The position numbers were made by a program, and so were the translations under genes. A stretch of 64,000 nt of DNA from Syngnathus acus (Eukaryota > Chordata > Actinopteri > Syngnathiformes > Syngnathidae), in contig NC_051090.1 of assembly GCF_901709675.1 (NCBI RefSeq), positions 6,465,842 through 6,529,841 on the forward strand. The letters run 5' to 3'. Every line of letters starts with the position of its first letter. Positions within the stretch are counted from its first letter, which is position 1. Below, piece by piece: positions 38,216 to 50,200 of this stretch. The notes beneath the pieces were generated by a model. It worked only from the letters and a program-made list of their open reading frames with translations. It made no database searches and was not told where the DNA came from.

Positions 38216-41200
38216 ATGATGGGCGCTCAGACCGGGGATGTCGAGCCCATGCCGGGATACTTGGAGCTCGTCAGCCGAGCCTCTCACGTCATGATGAAAT
38301 CGTGGAGAGATTGTAGCCAGTGTGGGCTGGAGCTCACAACACGGACTCTCCTTGATCACGCATACATCACCTGGACCGAGATTGCCCTATTCTTCTTTTG
38401 CGCCTTTTTGTGGACGCAAATCAGGCGAGGGCTGACAGAATGTCTGTTCAAGGTAAGTGAGACACATGCACGACCTCCAACCCCCACACACACCCATTCC
38501 GCAGCATCCATAATTGAGGTATTAATTGCTCCCCATAGGCAAGAAAGACACAACAGGTGTTGGCTGGAAATAATACAAATGGATGTGCTCAGTCACAAAA
38601 TGACAATAGGAAGTGTGCACATCAAACCCCAAAAGCAGGCCTTGCAAATGTAATCACATTGAAGACTCTTTTGGTGTGCATAGTTTTATTCATAGCATCT
38701 ATTGCCCAATCAGCTAGGATAGGCTTCAGCTCACCCACAATCACCCTAATGAAAAAAAAAAAACACTATAGGAACTGGATGAACGGATTGTGTTGGTGTA
38801 CCTAATAAAGTGTCCACTGAGTGTATTGGCCATATGGTCAGAAGCAAAGGTTTGGTTGATCTGCTTCTGTTCAAATTAATCCTCCCACTTGTAAATTATG
38901 GATCCTCTGACCCCGGTGTGATTGTGTCCGTTGCTGTCATGGTGATGAGTTTTTAGATGTTATCACCCTTAACATTAAGTTAATCAATTGCTGACCAATT
39001 ACTTTGTCCATCTTTGCATCGGTTAGCACGTTTGTTATTGATCATACATAGTCTTCCAAGTTATTATGCAAATAATCTTTTTCTCTGATTTTTATAAATG
39101 GTCTGTGCAATTGGAACTCAAGTCATCAGAGAATAAATGTTTTTAAACAAGAATCCGAATCCTAACAGTATTTTTCAATCGGTTGGTCTATTGGTCAGTC
39201 CACATATGTGGGTGTTATTTTTACAAATATTTTTACACCTAAAGTGTTGAAAATAATAGTAATGTTAATAGCTGAAAAGAAACTTGCCATTTTGGGGGTC
39301 TCCAGATAAGCCAGTGAAATGTAGGTCAATGTTTCCTATAGTGTTTAGGCTAGCTGACCCAGCACCGGTCTATTCAAAAGCCCATCCCTAGATTTCACAC
39401 ATAGAAAATTTATCTTATTTATAGCACGCGCAACACTATTTTACAGCCGTGGTTGTTTTTTTAAGTGCTCCGTCGATAAATAAAGTTAGCATTATCAGTC
39501 AACGTCTATTTTCGGCTAACACAACCGCCACACGGCATGCACAAATACGTTTTTGAATGGATTACCTGTAAAACCATGAAAATGCATTACCACTAAGCAG
39601 AAATGTTGCATCACACTTAAGAACATTCTCAATTTCGCAATTTCACTCACTGACCACTTTTAAGCGGTGTGTGTTTTTTTTTGCCATTGAGTTGGCGCCC
39701 CTGCTCCCCCCCCCCCCTTTATGTGGCTTCATCCTGTTGCTTTTACCCTTCTCATTGTGGCCTCTGGCCTATTGCATTTGTGTTAGATCCTATGAATGAT
39801 GCAAAACTCCTGGCTCGGGGTTTCATGCAAAACTCCAGATGTGACCAGAGAAAGCCGTGACTGAGGCCTGTTTTACATTTTATGTGCATCCATAAAGGAT
39901 GCAGAACAATGTTTGTAGGAATGAATCATTGTGCTTTTGATTATGTCGGGCATGCCTAATATGCAGGATTGGCTCTGTGTTAGTATGTGCGCTTGAGGCT
40001 AATGCAGCTAAAATATTGCTGTGAGGTTCTGGAAGTCTGCGGTGGATTGTCAGATGAATCCAACCGCACTTAAATTGACGCTGGGCTGAAGGAACACGGT
40101 TATTGTTTGATTAAAACCATATTAAGTCACTTTTATTAACATGTCAGTCATGATTAAATTATATAAGTACAGAATCTCCATGAGCTGTGATTCTAGGGAA
40201 ATAGATGAGCCCGCTTTTGGCCAGAATTAAGTGTTTCTGTCAGTGGGCAAAATTGGTAATCAATTAACTGGGAAATATTAAATGTGCCGTTGCCGTTATA
40301 AAGACTTCAGTAATGGGATCTCAAAGAGTGACAGAACAATTGTGGCACTCTCGTGTTTCTATTATGAAATGCCTGTGAGACTGAATCTACTTGATGACTC
40401 AGGGGGGGAATTAACAGTCAATCGATAAAGGTCTTTGTGAATATGGATCTATGCATTGTAAGACGACGACATTATTATTTTGCATGAAATCCTGAGATGT
40501 TGCATCCAAGTAGCGCACTTCATTTGGGATCAACTGGATCAATAATGTTCTTCATGTTGTTTAACTCTCTTATCTCTGTACACTGCACCTGCGGCTGACC
40601 AATAAGATAAAGTATTCTCATGTGGTTTGCTGTCATGCATGTGGGTTCTCTTCAGTTTTTCTTTTGTCATGTGAAAAGGAACCGAAGCGAGACAAACTAA
40701 TTTGAACTATTGACCCTTAATTTACCAATTTCTGTGTACACGTCAAAATGTGGGCATGGTTGTGACTGCTAGCCTGAGTAAGTTGCATCCCAAAGACACA
40801 AGCCCGGTGGGGTACCAGTTGCACCCTAGAGGCAAATTGGCTTCCACTACCCAATCAAATATAGATGTCAATCTATAAATGATTCAGTATTACTGTAAGC
40901 ACACTCCCTCAAACCCAAATACGGACAGCCCCTAGCGTTTGACTTTTACAGATGGTTTGTTGTTCTAAAGCCTAAACTAAGCAAACAGTAAGCCGGTAAG
41001 CCACTTTTGAGCTGGTGTCACTGGGTTCAAATTGCATACTGATACTTTGATATACTATGGTATACGATTTCTACGTATGTTGTTAATAGTTGAAAAAATA
41101 GTTATAAAATGATTGCTCTTATTATTTTTTTATACCATAAAATCCTGGGAGTTGGACAGGGGTGTGTAGACTTTTGCAACCATTGATTTCCACTGTATTT

Positions 41201-44200
41201 CCTATTCCCCTGTGAATGAAAGCATTGAGAGAGGATGTTCTTTCACACGGAAGCACGGCCAGAAGAGGGAAGAGAGAGTAGAGAGCGGAAGGAACAGAAG
41301 CCAGAAGTAAGAACCGCTCGCTGAGTCAGCAGACAACGGCCAATCATTAACACAATAGCGTGCATACTCAGGCCAGCCCATGTTGGTGGTCCAAGAATCA
41401 CCCGAGCACCATGCAACTGTCATCACGGGCAGGCTAGCACATTCTTAACGCATGTAGTGACACCCAAAGCACGCGTGGGTCGAAATCCATCAGCAGCAGC
41501 AGTACGGCAGTTAATAACCGCTCTCATAAATATCGACCAAGACTCGCACACGTGTTGTTGTACACTGAACTGCAAACTCTGCAGTGCGCTTTGCTAGCGC
41601 CGCAGCGCTTATCTCCCCGAGCAGAGCCCAAGAGCAACGAACATGCCTCCCTGGACCTCAAAGTGAAAGCGGCCTCAGGTTGAGCAAGTTTCCTCGACCG
41701 CAAGATACACGATCCACCTTTCTCGTCCGACTCATTGATATTGCATTAGAGCCGCAAGGAGAAACTTGACACTTGAATTGCGGTCAGGGAAAGTGCTTGT
41801 CCGTTAGGCCAAAAGTGCTCACTCAGGTAGACGTCTTGGAATTCCGACCCTTGAATGAAGTTCAGCTATTGTTAGTTGCATGTATTGCCAGTGATACTGT
41901 CATTTAATTCCATCAACCTAAACAGCACGTGACATGCGATCCTTGTCCGACAGTATATCCGCCGTCGGGTGTCGACTTCATCTCCTCTCTTTGAATTGTA
42001 TCCATATAGGATCTTCTATAGATGTGTATAGACTTCCTATCAATTGATTGGAACCACTAAGGGCAATGGCGATGTCATTCAAGTGAGAAATAAAATTGCT
42101 AAATTTGATTTAGAAGTCCAATAATGAAAATGTTTCCATGTGAATGCATCTTTTGTTGCAACAACTTTTTTGGATGCTTCAGCGTATCTTCCATCCTTTA
42201 ATTTTCTGTAGTGCTTGTCCTCATTAGCGTTGAAAGTGAGTTGGAGTCTATCCCATCTGATTTTGGACTAGGGCTGAACAAAATAGAAAAATAATCTAAT
42301 TGTGTTCTACTCCCCTCCTCAATATTGTGATTTAATATGTGATTTTTTTTTTTTTTTAAATAAACACAATAACAAATTTATTATACAGACGTTTTGGTTT
42401 CATAGATTAGTCATAAAGCTAGTTTAGGCTAGACTAAGTTAGTCATAAGATTAATTGTTCCACTTTAGCAAAGAAAACGCAACTGCCAACCCCAAACTGT
42501 AGATTCTTCCCGAAAGCTGTTATAAAATTCCCGTACCTGCGTTGTCACTCTCGCTTGCGATGCACATCAACAAACAACAAACAGCTCTTACGGCCCACTT
42601 ACCAAGCGAGCACCACCTACTCAGCACTTAACAGTAAACAGTGAGCAAGCGACGAGCTGGCTGGCTCAAGTGCCAGAGTGTTGCCTCGTTGATGAGGAGG
42701 GAAAAAAAAAACATTTTTTAGCAGATGGCTAGAAACACCGATGTTTATTGTACAACAGGCGTTTTAAAAATCTGCCTTGGTATCTTTGCGAATCCAATTC
42801 AGCAAGCAGGTGTTTGAATAAAGGAAAGAACCAAGGAGAAGTGACTGCAGGCTTGCCAACGTGGTGAATCATATTTTCCCCCCCCTCCACAATGCAGTCT
42901 CATGAATCACCATTGTTTGCTGACTGTAATGGTCCCGCACTCTTTTGGGCAGCTGGAATGCGCCATGCGGCCTTGACCATCCCAGAGTTCCTGTGGCCAG
43001 CCGCTAACTGATTTTCCCTTTCTGTTGCCCTTATTTAACCCAGTCGGGCCACTCCACTACTGCAGCAGTCAGTGGAATTTCAACTTCATCCTGGCTCCGT
43101 GTATCATGATTTACCGTAATTTTCGGACTATAAGTCGCGGTTTTTTTTCATAGTTTGGGTGGGGGGGCGACTTATACTCAGGAGCGACTTATATACATAT
43201 ATGTTTTTTTTCACTTTTTTGGGCATTTTATGGCTGGTGCGACTTATACTCCGGTGCGACTTATAGTCCGAAAATTACGGTATTTTACAGATTTAAATGT
43301 ATGTTTTGATGGATTTTTAGATTGAGTCATTTGTCCCCTGACTTGAGGTAACTGTAGTTTTCTATTCATGTTATAGCTCCATTTTTAGCATTTATTGTTA
43401 GTAGGAAATTGTCCAAAAGGTCAAGGATTTTCTCTATTTTGGGGAAATTAGCAACCTATTGAGTTATTTTTTTCCCAATATAGATGTCAAATGTATTTTA
43501 TACTAAAGCCAATAAAGGTGTATTGGATTTCGCTACATATAATTATTTCAAGAAAATTAGATTAAATATAAGCCTGATTTTTAGCGAGCAAATTACTTAT
43601 CCTGAACTTTTTCTGTTCGTTGCAGCCAAGCAGTGCACTCTATTTTGTCTCATCGCTTCAGGATGCGATACATCAACAATCCACACAATCAACAGAATTT
43701 TTAATCCACTAATTGATTCCATAGCCATCTGTATGTCATGCATTATTCAATATGCGTTATCCCGCACGATACTAGAAAATAGTTACATTGATTGAACACT
43801 ACATTTAATGTCGGAAAAATCAAGAACAACAGGCAGTGAAGGTCAAGTATTAGTTTACTGTTCATTACGGTGCTTATTTTTTTAATCGCATTGAAATTAT
43901 ATCGTGCACACGCAACAGCAGCTTCGGATTTTTCACACTTATCTCTGGAGCGCCTTTCTTTTAATTCACACACTAATGTGAAAGTAAGGCAGCATGACAG
44001 GGCAATTTTGTTTTTTATAATTGCTACGTAAGAGAGGCGTCGGACTAGTTGCAATGTGACAGCTACTGTATATAATCATCAGCCTGTGTAAATCTTGTCC
44101 AGCTAATAGAGAAGCGAGGTTGTTGGAAACACACACGTGACACACACACACACACATTTGCACACAACTGTAGTGTCATGTGACCTCCCTCCTAAGCAGC

Positions 44201-47200
44201 GTTAATAGCATTAGCGCTGGCCAGGGAGCCAATCTGCTTGGACGCTAACAGCCATCCATTTAGATTCTCACATGAATGGCCTTTCTCTAATTGGAACAGC
44301 TTGACAAGTGTTTCATGGCCAATACTGAACAAAACATTTTCATTTTGACAGCAAAACTAGTGCCATAATAATAGAATGGGCAAACTCTATGAAATTCAGA
44401 ACTGTGACAGCTGGACGCGCTAACCACTAGCCGTTGTGACATTCATTAACCCCATTAAAAAAAACGAGCCACAATGTACAGTACATTCGACCCACTTTAA
44501 AGTGTGTTCTTCAGAGAGCTTTGTTGTTCTTGAATGACTCCATTGTCGGTTGAAGACACACACTAATGCCTCTTTTCTCCCCAAGCTATCTGTGGCACGA
44601 CCACTGCATTATGAATGACAGCCGTATGGCTCGCTAATAGGCTAGCGAGACGGAGTCGTTTAAAAACGAGTCGGGAATGACGTAAATGTTACTTTAAATG
44701 AAGGGTTCAATTCAATTATTGTGTACAGTTTGTTCCTTTCTACATTTGTCATACCAATTAAGGGATTATATATTTAAGTGCTAAAATTAATGAAGCGCAC
44801 ATGATTGTACTACATTAGCACCCAGACACACACGACTCAATTGTCAATATTGAATTAGTTCTTCCATTTTACAATGCAAGAGTTGAAACTATTATATACT
44901 ATTATTGGGACCTTCAGATCAGGGGATGCTTTGAGAATAATTGTCCATTTGTTTTGTATATGTGAAGCCCTTTGAGACTGCTTGTGATTTAGGGCTATAT
45001 AAATAGACTTGACTTGACTTGACTTGACTTGACTTGACTTGATATATAAAGTTGCAGCATTACATAGGATTGAGAAACTTGAGAGAGTAAATTAATTCAG
45101 GAAGTAAGCCTCGTTTCCAAAAACTTGACACTACATGATCAGAAAAAGCAGTTAGGTTCCTCTTCCACTCTATTTTGGCGCTGACCTCTGACAGTTGTGT
45201 AGCCAAAATGCAGCTGAGTCAGCCGTGTCTGATATCCCATAAGGCGTGTTGATTCTATTCCACAAGATGGACACTGTTGAATGATTTTCTTTTTTTACAT
45301 TGTTTTCACGATCCAAAAATTAGGGTTTAGTGGTTTAAAAAAAAAATCTAATGGGCGAGGTTGTGTCGTGACAGAAGTTCCTTAACTAAAACAACACAAA
45401 GTGTATTTAAATCAACCTTGTGTTTGATAATCAGCATTTTGGTAGTGTTGTAGCGGCCCCCTCTGAGAAATGCGAATTTTCTTGGCAGGATGGGACTTGG
45501 CAGAAAGGCAACACGTTTGATCCCGGGTTAGGCCAGCTTCATTTAGTCGTCCTCATTACTTTGTGCATGAAGAGGCTCTTTGCTGTTTGATGGAATGGAA
45601 ACGTGTCCGCGCTGTTGAGTCTATTCTTCCAAAGGATCCCACTTTATTCCCATCCCTGCAAACAAGCGTTCATTTCTCCGTTTCGACCGACTGAGCTGTG
45701 CATTTAAACGAAACCACATGTTTGATTACCTCATGTTTCCTCGTCTGTTTTTACCTCTACACTTTTCACCAACATGATCAACATCGTGAGGTCATTCATG
45801 CGGGTCCAATTCTTTATTGTTTAGTCTCCATAAAAAAAATTAAAAAAAAATGCAGCTGGCCCATCTTGAGATGCTCAACGGACCGCTGCAACTTAGTGGC
45901 TCCAGTGAGCATAGAAGATGTGGATGATTTAACTTAAATGACCCAGAGAGCGTAGCGTGTGTCTGAGTGGCTGCGATTGAGAAGCAAAAGATCGCAATTA
46001 CTGATTTTTTTTCCATCATCACATTTTATTCATGCACCTTTGTTCTTGTTTTATTTCTTGTTAGGCTTTTCCCTTTACCTTGAAGAGGAAGGTGAGGAAA
46101 GAGTTAATGGTGCTGAACTATCATTATTCTTATGGTCCAGCTCAGGAACGGCGCCAACTTTTTTTTCTCCAGTCATTATCTCTCCATCCATTCTGTTAAA
46201 TGCTTTTCCCCCGCAAAGAGCATCCATTTGTCACTGCATTCAATGTGAAATGAATACCAAAAGAGAAAGCAAAATAATACTAAAAATACTATTAATGAAT
46301 TAGAATTGCTCCTCCTTGTGACATGCACAAGGTGAAGCAACACAAACTTAGTGTGCAGTTTCAACCTCACAATACATGCAGTTCTCTTTCATCACTTCAT
46401 TTGCTAATCTTTGTTTGAATTTTGGATGTGTGATGACAGCCAAGGGCAAATTCAGGCCAAACCCTTTGATTGGACTCTACAAAGAAAACAAAACAAAAAC
46501 AAATAGAACAGGAAACATCCTTCTAGCCAAAATGCAGTTTTATGATGATCATATCGGAATAAAAAAAGTCAAACTGACTTATGGGTTGACTTTATCTGCT
46601 TATGCAAGAGGCCAGTGAAGTCCGTCCATACTCTATCATCTCTCATCACTTCCGCTTCCTGTAAGAGCATAGAAGGTTCAGTAATTAGAGCAGCCGCATG
46701 CCAGCAGAGAACGAAAGGAAATGACAAAGAATGAGGAAGAAGTGGAAGCATGAGCCAAGGGAACCACTTGTCATTAGGTCTCCTTCACACAAAACTCACA
46801 TTTTTTTTCTCTTTGGTTTCCTCCTCTTCAAAAAAAAAAAATATATAATTAATAATGCATCAGATTTATTGCTGAATGTTTGACCAGATGTTGGTGAGCT
46901 AAGCTATGGAGGCTAATTAGCCTAGCTTCCCTATCTATTGGTTGAATAGTGTCAGATGAAGATTAATGTTATTTTTTTGTTATTTTTTATGTATATAATT
47001 TTATTTTTAAAACATAATCTTTGAGCGTTGAATCAAAATGTAATCATCTTTAGAGCTCCCTCTGTGACACTTGAGTACTGAGTCCAAATCTAGTCAAGTC
47101 TTTCACAAGTTTTAGCCAAGCAAGTCCCAAAATCATAAAATTGCTGACCTAAGTCTGACTCAAGTTGAGTCCCCTCACCTGGTTGATAGAGTTCAAGAAG

Positions 47201-50200
47201 GACTGTTTAATGAAATCCAATGAGGGTTGACCGGTCAAAGGTCCGATCATGGCCACTTATCTGACACAGGTCCAGTGGGATTATCTCAGTGTCCTTCATC
47301 CACTGTCATAAATGGCACTTGTTTAGCAGCGTTGTCGTAGTGAGCGCGTAAAAGACTCCAGGTCAAGGTGTTAAATAAGTTGATAAAATGTTTTACATAA
47401 TAATATAGTTCAGTATTTATTGTAATACATATACATTTATTGGTTGTGTTAAAAAAAATGGGAGGAAACCTTTGACCTTATATTAAATTGGAATATTGAG
47501 GGGAGGAAAAATAAATCGCAATTTATTTGTGTTTCAGCACCGGCTTCGGAGAGCATGCTGGGTTTTGTGTCGGGGGGGTTTGGAGCGATGTAGAGCACGA
47601 CTGAGGGGGCATGCTGACAGCTGGCTTCTATAAATAAATGTCGCAGGCAGGGGGGGGCAGACTAAGAGGGAAGAAGGAACCCTGGAGTTGGGCTGAGAGT
47701 GAAGGAGGGGGGCTGACAGATGTGCTCAAGTCTTCCGTCCGCTTGCTTCTGAAGCACGCAGGCCAATGACTCACGTGCTCTCTGCATGCTATTTTTTTTC
47801 TTACATTTTTTGATTCACGTTTGTCACAACCGCACAAGTGAAACGTCGCAAACAGGCCTGTCGGCTTCCTTTCTCGTCTTACTTCACACTTGCGGGGTCA
47901 CGCAACCGCCGTATTTCATATTGTTCGTTTATTTGTTGAATTTTGAAATGAAATCGTCAAACTGACAACACACCCAGACGTTCCATTTCATATTTCGTAA
48001 TTGAATGTGACGTGACTAACGGAATCCTTTGATTGCGACCTTCAGAGGATGCATGGTTTACATGTAGTCTTTGTTCGGGTGTAATCAGAGCCTTATCAAA
48101 TGAATCATATCCTGTTGACTTTTTTGCCAACAACTAAAGCAAATGGACTGAGGCATGAGCCAGCTGGAATATTATACAAAACGGGCTTTGAGTTAAAACA
48201 CTCAATAAACATCCTGACTCTTATGCTGTCACACTCTGAGTGAGCTTTCGTCATCTACGCGGGCATCGTTATGGAGTTCTCCGGAAAGAAAATCTACAGG
48301 GGAGGTTGTAATGTTGGTAAGTGGGAAGCGAGGAGGTGGTGCCTTTCTATCACGCTACATCAGGATGTCAGCAGGCCTCGCCTCCACTTCCTCTATGTCT
48401 GCTTCTCAGTGAGACACGTGGTTTCAAAATGGACAAATGTGCAATCATTACTTCAGTGTAGAGATGCACCGATCCGACTTTTTCAGTTTCGATACCGATA
48501 CCGATGCTGTGGCTTTGCGTATCGGTCGATACCCGATACCGATCCGATATTATGGTTGACTTAACAAGCTACATACCTCTACATGTGGAACAGAAAAGAC
48601 TAAAGGCAATGGCATCAGGCATGACTACACAGTTCATTCCTAAGACAAAATGTAACAAGATAAAGCAGATTCATGCAATGAACTATTTATTTGTAACAAA
48701 AATTGTGCAACAGCAGCAATAAAGTGTATCAGCATTTAAATTCAAGTAAATTAGGATACAAACTTCTTTAAAAAAAAAAATACAAATGTTGCAGCTGAAA
48801 CTGCACTGGGCAAATATAGAAAGGGTGATCAAGCACACAGTAACCAAATATTAAAATAAATAGTAAACATGTAAACATTAGGTGCCGTTTCACATCACTC
48901 ATGACCTGTTGATGCTCTAAATCAGTGGTTCCCAAAGTGGGCGGTACCGCCCCCCTGGGGGCGGTGGAAAGATCTGGGGGGGCGGTGAGGAAGAAAGGGG
49001 CGGTAGGGGGGCGGCAGTCGATTTGTACACAACACGCCGCTCTGGCCCAGTCAGATCCGACAGCATAGACTACAAAAGCAAAAGCTCAGGTTTGTAATTT
49101 CAAGCTTGTAATGTTCAGAATTTTATCTTATAATAAAAACCGCATTCTGGCGGTCAACATCATCTTGAGTTCAAGTCAACATGAAATTGGGGACTCGCCA
49201 GAACGCGCCGTGTTGTGTTGTGTTGTGTTGAGCTGGTTAGGGCAGTGGTCCCCAACCACCGGGCCGCGGACCGGTACCGGTCCGTGGGTCACTTGGTACC
49301 GGGCCGCCAAGCCGCACAGAATTTTTTTTTTATCGACGATCAATTAATACAGGTCAAGACACTCGTCCCGGTCACGTGACATGTTTCCCCAGTCGAGCCC
49401 GCAAAGCTAATATGTGGCGACAGGCTAACTAACCAGGCAGTTAAAACTGCTAAAAAATAAATTGGTTTACTAAATACTAAATTGGGTTTTATTTGTGAAA
49501 TACACATTTGTGTTTAATCTTTCTCTTTTCAAATTGCAGCAAACCAAATATCAAGAAAGAGGTGTTTGTTTCCATATGTGCCTTGGGGGGGCGCTAGGAA
49601 TTCACTGGGGAGCCAAAGGGGGCGCCAGCCTGCAAAAGTTTGGGAACCACTGCTCTAAATGCTCATTTAAGCAGCAATGAGAAGTGCTCCCTGAAAACAA
49701 GCTCCGCTTAGTACTAGTACTATAACTGGCAGTACTACCACCACCCCTGGCAACATTAGCTTTGCGGACATTACAAACTGCCGTCGAGCTAGTTGGCGTG
49801 TTCAGTTTAAAGTACCTCCACACAGCTGACTCTTTCGTTCGCTCCATGTTTGCGTTTGTTTAGAAAACTATCGTGGCATGCGGCACACGTGCTGCTGACG
49901 TATGACGTAGCCGCGGCACACGTGCTGCTGACGTATGACGTAGCCCGCGTCCCAATAGATTAAAAGGAAAGGATCGGCTCACAGATCGGCTGCATTTTCC
50001 GATACCCGATCCATCAATTTTGTTGATATCGGGGCCGATATCCGATCCAGATATCGGATCGGTGCATCTCTACTTCAGTGTTGATGTTAAAAACGGTGTC
50101 TGATGTTCTCTGCAGCCTCTGGCACAGTGGTGCAGCTTGCTGCCCAAAGATGCCGCCAAGATGCCGGAGAGCGCGTGGAAGCTGGTCTTCTACACCATGT

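Larger units (their letters stand above)
48459..50072. mobile_element. Outer hAT-like element, with other insertions inside
   Basis: Terminal inverted repeats TAGAGATGCACCGATCCGA (left) and the complement ending GGTGCATCTCTA (right) are flanked by an identical 8-bp target duplication, CTTCAGTG, at 48451-48458 and 50073-50080. An 8-bp duplication is diagnostic of hAT transposition. The subterminal parts are full of CCGATA/TATCGG words. No transposase is recognisable, so it is non-autonomous. It was broken by the element at 48923-49652. Its right end is 43 bases from cers1 exon 2. Confidence 0.85.
38453..50115 (+). other. cers1 intron 1, repeat-filled
   Basis: An 11,663-base intron, far longer than the others in this gene (63 to 1,613 bases). 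It holds dispersed-repeat fragments near 38.7-38.8, 42.2-42.4 and 47.4-47.5 kb, a fold-back MITE at 43112-43282, a LINE/SINE-type tail at 44900-45042, a CA-rich patch near 44.13 kb, and nested hAT-like elements at 48459-50072. No extra coding exon is recognised. Confidence 0.8.

Noticed and set aside
48271-48564. 97-codon frame starting MEFSGKKIYRGG with a GTAAGT after 16 codons
   Set aside because: Could mimic a small exon, but it runs into the hAT-like element and has no counterpart in ceramide synthase.
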